Source: Pseudomonadota bacterium (GTDB taxonomy: Bacteria; Desulfobacterota; Desulfobacteria; Desulfobacterales; Desulfolunaceae). Taken from it: 64,000 nt of DNA. Shown here piece by piece: positions 52,054-61,100 of the stretch. Position 1 is the stretch's first letter. Each line of letters starts with the position of its first letter. Position numbers and translations under genes: made by a program. Location: the NCBI GenBank assembly GCA_018818835.1, contig JAHIRD010000136.1, forward strand, positions 62,001 through 126,000. Reading direction: 5' to 3'. The notes under the pieces are model-generated. The model saw only the letters and a program-made list of their open reading frames with translations. It did not search any database and was not told the origin of the DNA.

Positions 52054-52804
52054 TCAGAGACATATTCCGGCCATGGGGGCAGTCCGGGCAGAAACATTGA
52101 ATCAAAAGGCCCCAGCGGGCTTCCGGCCCATGGATCACTTTCCCGAGTCCCAGACTGTTTTGATTTTTGCAAAACCCCTGCCCTTGTCTGTCTTTTTGTC
52201 TCCTCCCCAAACCAAGATGCATTCATTCTACACCGCATCATTTCACAGCGAATATCAGACCATGAATGAAACGGTCAATGGCCTTTGCATGATTCTTCAG
52301 GAGGCCGGACATCTCAGCCTTCCGATCCCGTCCTACAGCCCCATACGATTTCATAAAGGTGAGCCCCACGGGCTTGTCAGCCTGAAACATGCCGCCGTTG
52401 AAGCAGGTCTCGGGAAAATGGGAAAAAATACCCTGCTTATTCATCCCACTCTGGGGAATATCACCCGTCTGGGAGGTCTGATGACCACCATGCCCTGGCC
52501 GGAGGATCCTTTGGGAAAACTACCCAAGCCTTGTCCGGAATCGTGCACCAAATGCATGGATGCCTGCCCTGTGGGAGCCTTGTCTCCCGCTGGAATCGAT
52601 AAAACCCGGTGCATGGTCAACTGCGTGGAACATATTCTGATGCCACCCCGGATCATGGCCCGGCTTCTGAAATGGACCACAGCCCATAGTCGCTTCATGA
52701 CCTGGATCATGGATCTTTTGACCATAAGTTTATTCAACAGTTACGGGATCTCCTGTTTCAGGTGTTTGACCGCCTGTCCGCACTTCCCGGGCAACCGTAT
52801 TTGA
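52013..52804 (+). CDS. QueG-like/ferredoxin-type 4Fe-4S protein
   Basis: This 263-residue protein resembles the epoxyqueuosine reductase (QueG) iron-sulfur region and its uncharacterised relatives. It has an N-terminal domain with HFPESQTVLIFAKPLPLSVF and VEAGLGKMGKNTLLIHPTLG, then CPESCTKCMDACPVGAL with a later C-VNC, and a second C-terminal group CFRCLTACPHF. True QueG binds cobalamin and is about 370 residues, so this shorter protein is more likely a general reductase-like relative. The start at 52013 (AAGGAC upstream) lies inside the preceding gene. Confidence 0.8.
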   Translation: MTTKTVQHLRQILDQRHIPAMGAVRAETLNQKAPAGFRPMDHFPESQTVLIFAKPLPLSVFLSPPQTKMHSFYTASFHSEYQTMNETVNGLCMILQEAGHLSLPIPSYSPIRFHKGEPHGLVSLKHAAVEAGLGKMGKNTLLIHPTLGNITRLGGLMTTMPWPEDPLGKLPKPCPESCTKCMDACPVGALSPAGIDKTRCMVNCVEHILMPPRIMARLLKWTTAHSRFMTWIMDLLTISLFNSYGISCFRCLTACPHFPGNRI

Positions 52805-53061
52805 TCGCATGTCCTTTCCTTGTCGTTGAATACAAAGGCTTACATGTTGCAATGGAACAGTAAGCCATGATAAAATAAAGATTATGATTTTCAATGCTGT
52901 GGATAAACCATTGACAGGTTCATGAGGCCTGGATCTTTCCACAAACAAATCCGAAACGTAACATCTGTCTCTTCCTGCATAGAACCTTTCCATGTTCAGC
53001 TTGAACACTGCTTTTTCGTTGATGATATTCCCCGGATTTTTCGGGGCAGGGGAAACGAGCC

Positions 53062-55665
53062 ATGGTGAAACACACGATAAATAAAATTAAACAACGCCTT
53101 TTTTTCAGCTTTATGATTTTGATTGTTCTGTTTACGGCCGTTGGCCTGCTTTCACTTTATAACCTGAAATCCATGTCCAATTTGACCCGCACGATTTACG
53201 ATCATCCCCTGGTGGTTTCAAATGCATCCCTGAACGCCAAAGCAGCCATCTTTAAAATGCACAGCGGCTTGAAAGAACTTGTTTACCTGAACACCTTCAA
53301 GGACATTGAGCCCCTTTTGATGGACATCAATCGTAACGAAAAAGAGGTGATCCAATCCCTGGATAGGGTTCAAAATCTCATTATTGGCCGGGAAGGCAAA
53401 CTTCTTGAGAAAGAAACCCGGGATCTTTTTTTAAGCTGGGAGCCCATCCGCTGGGATATCATCGCCCTTATCGGCAATCAAAAAAGAAACGAGGCCCGGG
53501 CTTTGATTACAGAAAAGGGTGCATTCCATATTACCCGACTGGAGAAAAAAGCCCAGGAGTTGAGCGATTATGCCCGCCGTAAGGCCACGATGTTCATGGG
53601 CCACGCCGAAGAGATGAACCAAAACATGTCTTTGGTTTCGGTGGTGATTCTGTGTATCAGTATCACCCTGTCTCTGATTGTGGCTTTTTTCACCATACGG
53701 AGTGTTGTTCGATCAGAAAAATCACGCCTGGAAAGTGAAACCCGGTTTTCCATGGCCTTTGAAAATGCCAATACCGGCGTTTATCTGGTCAGTCCCGACG
53801 GTAATCTCCTCAGGACCAACAAGAAAATGGCAGAAATTCTGGGCTATTCCCAACAGGACCTGGAGTCCATGACCGTGGATCAGATTACCTTTTCAGGCGA
53901 TTTGAACACAAGCCATGACTTTATGAAAAAAAGTCTGGACGGGGAGGCGAACCGGGGGGATTTTGAGAAACGGTTTGTCCATAAAACAGGGCGGCTGATT
54001 TACGGCAAAGTGACAAGTTCCCTAATTCGGTCAGCCAAGGGTCAGCCCATGTATTTTATCTCCCATCTTCTGGATGTTACGGAAAAGCAGCGAGCCATTG
54101 ATGCACTTAAAATGAGTGAGCAGCGTTACGCCCTGTCCCAGCGCATTGGGGGGATCGGCCTGTGGGAGTGGGATATCAAGGAAAACAAGGTAATTCTGTC
54201 CGATGAAACCCAGATCATTATGGGAATGGCACCAGGGACCTTCAGCGGTGGGATCATCCAGGCAAACAGTTTTGTTCACCCTGATGATGCCCTTCTATGG
54301 GAAAAAAACCTGTTTCAAAGCGTGGATGATGGCAAGGAAATCCGAATGGATATCCGCCTTGTCCGACCGGACAAGACCTTTACCTGGGTCAGTGTTCTGG
54401 GTGAAAGATACGAAGATAAAGATGGAAACCCCGAGCGTATCCTGGGTGTGATCATGGATATCAACCAGCGGAAAGCGGCTGAAAAAAATCAGCGAGAGCT
54501 TGAAAAGCAACTGCTTCAATCACAAAAAATGGAGGCCATCGGCATACTGGCCGGTGGGGTGGCCCACGATTTCAACAATCTTTTGTCCATCATTCTTGGC
54601 TATTCTGAGATGCTTTTGGAGGAAATTCCCTTTGATCATCCTCACCATGTGAGTTTGTCCGAGGTGCATGATGCCTCGGTGCGAGCCCAGGGTGTGACCC
54701 GCCAGTTGTTGGCCTTTGGCCGAAAACAGGTGCTTGAGATCACAAATCTGGATGTCAATCAGGTGATTTTGGGTTTTGAAAAATTGATGCGTCGCGTCAT
54801 CAGTGAAGATATTGAGTTCCGGCTTTTTCTTGCCAATGAGCCACTTTTTGTCAAGGCTGACAACTCACAAGTAGAGCAGGTTTTGATGAATCTTGTGGTC
54901 AATGCCAAGGATTCCATGCAAAACGGGGGGATACTCTCCATTGAAACATCGGTGGTCGTTCTTGATGAGCAAAGCACGTCAGCAAAAATGAATGTGACAC
55001 CGGGCCCCTATGTTGTGATTGCCCTGAGCGATACGGGTGTGGGCATTGATCCGGGAGATCTGGACAGGATATACGAACCGTTTTTTACCACCAAAGAAAA
55101 AGACAAGGGAACAGGTTTGGGGCTTGCCACAGTATACGGTATCGTGACACAGCATGGGGGGACCATCTGGGCTTACAGTGAAAAAGGGCATGGCACCACG
55201 TTTAAAATATACCTGCCCCAGGTCCGGCAGGACCTTTTATTTCAGGAGGAAGATCCCCTCATTATCCCGGTAAAGCCGCCCGGAAAAACATTGGAAACCA
55301 TTCTGGTGGTCGAAGATGATCTCCCCCTGGCCCAGCTGACAAGTATGCTCCTTGAAAAGAGGGGTTACCGGGTTATTTTATCGGAAAGCCCAGAGGATGC
55401 CGTAGAAAAATCAGCCAGTCATCAGGGGACCATTGATCTGATATTGACCGATGTGATCATGCCGGGCATGAAAGGACCCGAGGTTTATGAAAAGGTCAAG
55501 GAGACTTATCGGGACGTTAAGGTCCTTTACATGTCCGGATACACAGCAAACGTCATCACACGGCACGGTGTTCTGAAGGATGGTATTCAGTTTATCCAGA
55601 AACCCTTTTCTAAAACCATGCTGCTGGATAAAGTTGACCATGTATTGCGTCAGAAACACTCCTGA
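53062..55665 (+). CDS. Hybrid sensor histidine kinase (4HB sensor, two PAS, HisKA, HATPase, REC)
   Basis: This 867-residue protein has two TM helices (about residues 13-33 and 195-215) flanking a four-helix-bundle MCP-type periplasmic sensor, PAS domains at about 227-345 and 350-475 (NANTGVYLVSPDGNLLRTNK, GGIGLWEWDIKENKVILSDE), a HisKA box with H502 (GGVAHDFNNLLSIILGYSEM), HATPase_c (NLVVNAKDSM, DTGVGID, GTGLGLATVYGI) and a C-terminal receiver with phosphoacceptor D797 (LILTDVIMPGMK). This is the NtrB/ZraS-like hybrid class common in Desulfobacterota. It is followed after 31 bases by the CHASE sensor gene. Confidence 0.94.
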   Translation: MVKHTINKIKQRLFFSFMILIVLFTAVGLLSLYNLKSMSNLTRTIYDHPLVVSNASLNAKAAIFKMHSGLKELVYLNTFKDIEPLLMDINRNEKEVIQSLDRVQNLIIGREGKLLEKETRDLFLSWEPIRWDIIALIGNQKRNEARALITEKGAFHITRLEKKAQELSDYARRKATMFMGHAEEMNQNMSLVSVVILCISITLSLIVAFFTIRSVVRSEKSRLESETRFSMAFENANTGVYLVSPDGNLLRTNKKMAEILGYSQQDLESMTVDQITFSGDLNTSHDFMKKSLDGEANRGDFEKRFVHKTGRLIYGKVTSSLIRSAKGQPMYFISHLLDVTEKQRAIDALKMSEQRYALSQRIGGIGLWEWDIKENKVILSDETQIIMGMAPGTFSGGIIQANSFVHPDDALLWEKNLFQSVDDGKEIRMDIRLVRPDKTFTWVSVLGERYEDKDGNPERILGVIMDINQRKAAEKNQRELEKQLLQSQKMEAIGILAGGVAHDFNNLLSIILGYSEMLLEEIPFDHPHHVSLSEVHDASVRAQGVTRQLLAFGRKQVLEITNLDVNQVILGFEKLMRRVISEDIEFRLFLANEPLFVKADNSQVEQVLMNLVVNAKDSMQNGGILSIETSVVVLDEQSTSAKMNVTPGPYVVIALSDTGVGIDPGDLDRIYEPFFTTKEKDKGTGLGLATVYGIVTQHGGTIWAYSEKGHGTTFKIYLPQVRQDLLFQEEDPLIIPVKPPGKTLETILVVEDDLPLAQLTSMLLEKRGYRVILSESPEDAVEKSASHQGTIDLILTDVIMPGMKGPEVYEKVKETYRDVKVLYMSGYTANVITRHGVLKDGIQFIQKPFSKTMLLDKVDHVLRQKHS

Positions 55666-55696
55666 AGCCTGAACAAAACCATGAAAGGTTTTATTC

Positions 55697-57112
55697 TTGA
55701 AAAAATATCTTCCCATTATATTGTCTCTGTCCCTGGGCATCGCCTTAAGCATGATCATGTTTGTGATGGTCAATACCCGGGGTCTGGAAAACAGGCAGAT
55801 GGAATTCGACTCCCGGGCCAAGGTCGTGGCAGATACCTTGCAGAACAGGTTCAATGAATACGTGGGTGTCATTCAGTTTGTGGGGGATTTTTTTTATAAT
55901 TCCTCATCGGTCAATCGTCAGGAATTTTCCAACTTTGTCAAGGGCGCAGTTTATCGATACCCTGCCATTCAAGCCCTGGCCTGGGCTCCTCTGGTTGACC
56001 AGAAGGAAAGATCCACGCTTGAAGCCGAAGTCCGGCATGAAGGCTTTCCCGATTTCCGGATTCTTGAGATGGATTCCAAGGGACAACGGGTTCCGGCCTC
56101 AATCCGAAACACATATATGGTTGCCTTATACCTTTATCCGTTTGAGGAAAACAAAGAGGCCATGGGTTTTGATATCGCGTCGGAATCTGTCCGGCGACAG
56201 GCCATCATGGAGGCCGTTCATACGGGTATGCCCACAGCCACCCACCGGTTGATTCTGGTCCAAGAAAAGGAATATCAATACAGCATTCTCATCCTTCTCC
56301 CCATATTCAATGAGGAGATCCCGCTGGGAAAAAACCCGGAAGGTTTTGACAATCTCAAGGGATTTGTGGTGGAAGTTCTTCGAATCGACGACGTGGTTGA
56401 AGGGGCTTTGTCACTTTTTGCAGGGGACGGCATTGATATGGCTCTTTTTGATATGTCGAGCCCAGATGAGGCACAGCTCCTTTATATAAAGACAGGGCTA
56501 AGATTGGAAGAGCCAAAGTCTAAAGCTGTGCTTAACAAAAATCTGTATTCCCCGATGTTCAAACGGAAGCTCACCCTATCCGGGCGTTTATGGGAAATTC
56601 GTTTAACACCGTCACCGGATTACATCATGGCCCACAAAAAATATCAGTCTTATCTTGTCCTTTTCGGCATGGTGCTTCTAACCTTTATGATGACCTTTTA
56701 CATGTACAAAAAATTGATTTACACATCGGAAATCGAACACATGATTAAGGTGCAGATCCAAAGTAATCAAGCGCTTGAAAGCGAAATATCCATGCGAATA
56801 AAGGAAGAGCTTAAGCTTCTTTCAGCCAAAGGCAAACTTGAAAACGAGATCAAGGACAGGGTCCATGCCGAAAAACTCAGGGACAAATCCATTTCGGAGC
56901 TGACCAAAGCCCTGGCCGAGGTGAGGACCCTTCGGGGTATACTGCCCCTGTGTGCCTATTGCAAAAAAATTCGGGATGACAAAGGCTATTGGGAACAGGT
57001 GGATGTCTATATCCACAAGTATTCCCAGGCCGATATCAGCCACAGTATCTGTCCCCAGTGTATGAAAGAACATTTCCCTGACGAATTCCGTGAAATGAGC
57101 GATCAAAAATGA
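55697..57112 (+). CDS. CHASE-domain membrane sensor with C-terminal CxxC-CxxC motif
   Basis: This 471-residue protein starts with a TTG at 55697 (AAAGG eight bases before; the nearby ATG at 55681 is in another frame). It has TM1 (LPIILSLSLGIALSMIMFVM), a CHASE periplasmic domain (about 40-310, with FNEYVGVIQFVGDFFYNS, AIQALAWAPLVD), TM2 near 320-340, a coiled-coil of about 70 residues, and a short Cys motif LPLCAYCKKIRDDKGYWEQV...ICPQCMKEHFP at the end. The usual GGDEF, EAL or kinase output is absent. It may act with the adjacent hybrid kinase. The terminal Cys motif recurs in many Desulfobacterota PAS proteins and probably binds a metal; its role is unknown. Confidence 0.86.
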   Translation: MKKYLPIILSLSLGIALSMIMFVMVNTRGLENRQMEFDSRAKVVADTLQNRFNEYVGVIQFVGDFFYNSSSVNRQEFSNFVKGAVYRYPAIQALAWAPLVDQKERSTLEAEVRHEGFPDFRILEMDSKGQRVPASIRNTYMVALYLYPFEENKEAMGFDIASESVRRQAIMEAVHTGMPTATHRLILVQEKEYQYSILILLPIFNEEIPLGKNPEGFDNLKGFVVEVLRIDDVVEGALSLFAGDGIDMALFDMSSPDEAQLLYIKTGLRLEEPKSKAVLNKNLYSPMFKRKLTLSGRLWEIRLTPSPDYIMAHKKYQSYLVLFGMVLLTFMMTFYMYKKLIYTSEIEHMIKVQIQSNQALESEISMRIKEELKLLSAKGKLENEIKDRVHAEKLRDKSISELTKALAEVRTLRGILPLCAYCKKIRDDKGYWEQVDVYIHKYSQADISHSICPQCMKEHFPDEFREMSDQK

Positions 57113-57140
57113 TGGGGCACATGACGTTTTTCTTTTTTTA

Positions 57141-57305
57141 AACCACCCCTTCGCGCAGCTCACTGAAGAACACGAAGAGCACAGTGCGGCAAAGCCACAA
57201 CCAAAAAGCCTCGTCTCTCACAGACGCACAGAGATAAGGCTAAAAGCTTGTTAATGATAGTTTTTTCTTTGTGATCTTTGTGCCTCTGTGAGAAAAATTT
57301 ATGAG
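57141..57305. repeat. Dispersed inverted repeat, family A
   Basis: ACCACCCCTTCGCGCAGCTC, ACGAAGAGCAC, TCTCACAGACGCACAGAGAT, a GGCTAAAAGCTTG centre and GATCTTTGTGCCTCTGTGAG align with 19208-19395. Confidence 0.85.
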
Positions 57306-57365
57306 CATCGGCCTATATTTGTTCGCATATCCAATTTCATCGCATTTTATGAGGAGTCGGTCAAT

Positions 57366-57515
57366 TTGGTGGGCACAGCCCACTACTATAGGGTGTCGCC
57401 CCTGAGGCGGCTTTCGTTTTGCGGGCCGGTGCAATCCCTTCATTCCCAGGCCCTTGACCGCACAACAAAATACTCCGCCAATACGAAAGACCTCGTAGGG
57501 TGGGCTGTGCCCACC
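57366..57515. repeat. Inverted repeat, family E (GTGGGCACAGCCCAC)
   Basis: GGTGGGCACAGCCCACTAC (57368-57386) and GTAGGGTGGGCTGTGCCCACC (about 57496-57515, last 20 bases) face each other about 110 bases apart. This motif resembles REP-like elements seen in many bacterial genomes. Confidence 0.7.
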
Positions 57516-57593
57516 GATAAGGTCATTTTCCGCTTAAAATTTCCCACCCTCCGTCATAAAACAGCGGACAAACGGGTTTTGTTCATTTGGCTT

Positions 57594-58133
57594 CTATGAC
57601 ATCATCATCCGCATGTGGATATCTTTCTTCGTCACAAGATCCAGGCCTTCGGCATCTAATCTGGCTTCAAGCTGCCATTCAATCTTCGTTTTTCGGCGAT
57701 TGACATTCAATGCACCCAATACAGAACCCACAGCACCCAGGACACCATCGGCTTGTTGGCCGCCGCCCGGTTCATTCATATTCGGGATGTTTAAGGAGAA
57801 TTCATAAGTGTTTTCATAAGCCACAGGATACGTTTTTTTATCTTCAAGGACCAACTCATCCCTGTAGATTTCATCGTGATCCGTTCTTCGTTCGTCCCCA
57901 TCATAGACGGTCGTTATCCGATCGGCAGTCAGGCAGATCTTCAAATTATTTCCTCGGGTTTCTTTTTTAATCTTTACAGAAATAGACCCTTTTATCGTTT
58001 CGCCCGGATCAAAGGTATTCTTTTCACAATGGAGTGTTATGGTGCCTTTCATGCCTCTCATGACGAAAAAAGCAATGATTCCGACAATGACTGCAGCACA
58101 CATTGATATAATGACGATTAAACCCGTTGACAT
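57594..58133 (-). CDS. Spo0M-like/arrestin-fold protein with N-terminal TM
   Basis: This 179-residue protein has one N-terminal TM helix (LIVIISMCAAVIVGIIAFFVM) and then an arrestin-like beta-sandwich domain seen in Spo0M-type proteins: ITLHCEKNTFDPGETIKGSI, YPVAYENTYEFSLNIPNMNE, and a terminal KIEWQLEARLDAEGLDLV. The function in non-sporulators is unknown. It lies 62 bases upstream of the giant gene's stop on the same strand, so the giant gene is transcribed toward it. Confidence 0.82.
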   Translation of the reverse strand: MSTGLIVIISMCAAVIVGIIAFFVMRGMKGTITLHCEKNTFDPGETIKGSISVKIKKETRGNNLKICLTADRITTVYDGDERRTDHDEIYRDELVLEDKKTYPVAYENTYEFSLNIPNMNEPGGGQQADGVLGAVGSVLGALNVNRRKTKIEWQLEARLDAEGLDLVTKKDIHMRMMMS

Positions 58134-58195
58134 TTTTTACCCCCTTAATTTGATGAGAGCCCAGGGAAAAACGAAGCTTCCCCAGGCCCCTTTTT

Positions 58196-61100
58196 TTATT
58201 TATCCGTGGTTTTGATCAGGATGGTGCCTGAATCAATATTATGTTTCCATAAGTAGTAATGGTCTGCATCCTGGGTTGAATAGATCAGGTTATTCTCCAT
58301 CGTCTCGTTGTAAAACGTAATGTTATCATACGGTGTCGTATCAACCTCTATAAACACGTTGCTTGTCGAAGGATGCAGAGCATAGATCCTGTATTCAACC
58401 TGGGTTGTGTAATGTTGGATATTAAAATAGATGGTGTTGTTAACCACTTTAACCGGAGTCCGCAGCTGATTGTAATCAGGAAGGGTGTAAAGGGTTTTCA
58501 CCTCTACGGTTCCCCCCTCGGTTCCATCGGAGTGCCAGAGCACATCGTCTTTAACAAAATAGAGGTTATTGTCACACACAAACATCTGTTTAAGGTCAAA
58601 AAGGCCCTGTTTACTGTCTTCTTTGACCAAAAGAGTTCCAATGTCGCTACCGTCCGTTTTCCAAAGATCCATATGGGTAATGGTGTTATTGCCAGCATCT
58701 GTTGTTTGGTAGCCATGTTGAAAATAGAGAAGACCATCCACGTCGATCAGTTTGGTTGGAATTGAGGAGAACTCTTTTAATAATTGCGTCCCAGCCGTTG
58801 TTCCATCACTCACCCATAGTCCGATTTGGCTGCCGTCAAAGGCTCTTGCTGCGAAGAAGAATGTTTGATTGGAAATCGCGGCAGAATAATCGTAATACAA
58901 GGAACCTTTCACGATCTCTGTGCCAGAAGATGTTCCATCACTCTTCCATAATTCGTCTGCCCCGGCGCTTTTACCATTCACGAAAAAATACAGGGCATTG
59001 TTGACGTTGAAAAATTGACCGATTTGTCCGCTCGAAATGGTTTTAAGCTCGACTGTGCCAGCAGATGTCCCATCGGTTTGCCATAAGATGGAGTCACCAG
59101 AGCTGCCTGTTGTTCTAAAATAAACATAATCGCCAAAGGCCATAAATTGGGTGTATGCTCCCCCGGTGATGCCGTCTTTTAACGGTATGGCTTCTCCATC
59201 AGCACTGGTGACAAAGGGTTGCTCCCCATCGCCCTTATCCCCCACGTAATAATAGAGATTCTCTGACCGATACAGACCGCTGCTCACATACAAAGAGTCA
59301 CCCGTTCCGATATTGACGTCAGTGATCATTTCTGTTCCGGCATCGATTCCATCTGTTCTCCAGACTTCGATACCATGGACTTTATCTGCAAATGGAATGA
59401 CAATCGAGGGTTTGTGTAAAATGGTGAACTCTTTTTCTGTGGTGTATGTTCCGTCGCTGATATGGACGACAATGGTTTGATTCAATACACTTTCCGTATC
59501 AAACGCGCCTGTGTCGATGGTGCCGGTCCAGTCATATCCCCCGTTTTCATTGGCGCTGAAACTGATCGTTGAAATCACCGTGTCTGTGTAAGCCACAGGT
59601 GCTTCCACGGTTGTCGCGGTAACAGTAACAGTCAGTTGATCCAAGGGTGTGTCTCTGTCGGTCACGGAAAAGGAAAAGGCCATGCTATCTGCACTGTTCA
59701 CCGAAACCTCTGTATCAAAAATATCACCTATGATTTGTGGGCCTTTATATGCCGCGCCATCGTACAAGCTCAACAATTGAAGTTTCGTGCCCACGATGGC
59801 CAGGACCAGATCCCGGTCCGTATCTGCAAATTCAAAGGTTCTGATTCTCTCTTCGCTTTGATACACATTGGTATCGTCCCTTGACGGCCTCAAGGCAGAC
59901 CGGAGATAACCGGAGCAGGTGATCCCATCGGCACAGTAATATTCCCCTTCAGGGTTATATCGTAGAGATTTGACGTTCTGGGAAGATGAGCTATCCTCAA
60001 AATAATACGCTTGGGTCGGGACATCAAAACTGAGCTGATAAAATCTCAGGCCCAAACGAATAATCGATGAATACCCATCAATCGTTGAGACGAGTTGCAC
60101 ATCATTATAGCTATCATTCAACGTGAGTGTCCGGTTCAGAGGATAGTAATCCTTGAGATACACGTCATAGGAAGGGGAATAGAAAATATCCAATGTATCG
60201 GTGAGTTCTAAGCGGTCACTGCCATTGATATTAAAAAGGAGCAGGTTTTTATCCACGAGTTCAAACAAGCAATCCAAATCCGTGCTGGTACACGAGTCTT
60301 GAACGGCTTCCCAGTCCGGCCACCAAGCGTCTCCACCATCACCGAACACCAGTTTTCGTGTGAGCATCACCACATGGGATTCATCAATAAATTCGATGTT
60401 TGTTAAGGGGGCTCCAGCGCCAAAGGCATTTGAAGAGAGATGCGTTATTGCATCGCCATTAATTTCATAGAGATTCAATTTTGTGTAGGCAGGGTTTGTT
60501 TTGTCCGTCCCTGCATAATCCGTCGGCACATAAGGAACCATTAAACGCGTTCGATTGGGAGATAGCCTTGCATTCAAAAGAGAGTAGACCTGATTGTCCT
60601 CTGCATCTTTAATGAGCAGGCTGTTTTCAAGGGTCATAACGCCCTCATCGGTGTAACTGACAATCATTAATCGCGCCCCGTCATCATGGGATATGGCAAA
60701 GAGCAGCCGATTATCAGGAAGTAATTGAATCAAAGGTAAAGGCTTCACCACCTCATTTAGAGCATTTCGAAACGGTGTTCCAATGGATTTTGATGCTGTG
60801 AGAGCCTCTTTTATGGGGAGTAAATCACCGGTGAATGTACTCACATCATAGGTGAATCGATTGATTAAATAATAGGGATCAGAACCATAAGCAACAAGGT
60901 CCCCTGTTAACATGCGATCATAGATGCTGGCAACAATGGCTTTGCCCTTGAAGACATCCTGAATGCTGCCACTGATATCGATTTCACCGAGTTTTCTCAT
61001 CGTCATCGAATAGGTATCCCGACCATTACCCATCACGCCAAGATCAAGGGAGGTGTCCACGATGGGATGGAGGATACTGATGTCCCCCAGCGTCAATCTG

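Larger units (their letters stand above)
57113..57593. other. Gap of about 480 bases made of repeats
   Basis: It holds a family A copy (57141-57305) and an inverted pair of family E (57366-57515). No gene was recognised; short frames read through these repeats. Confidence 0.65.
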
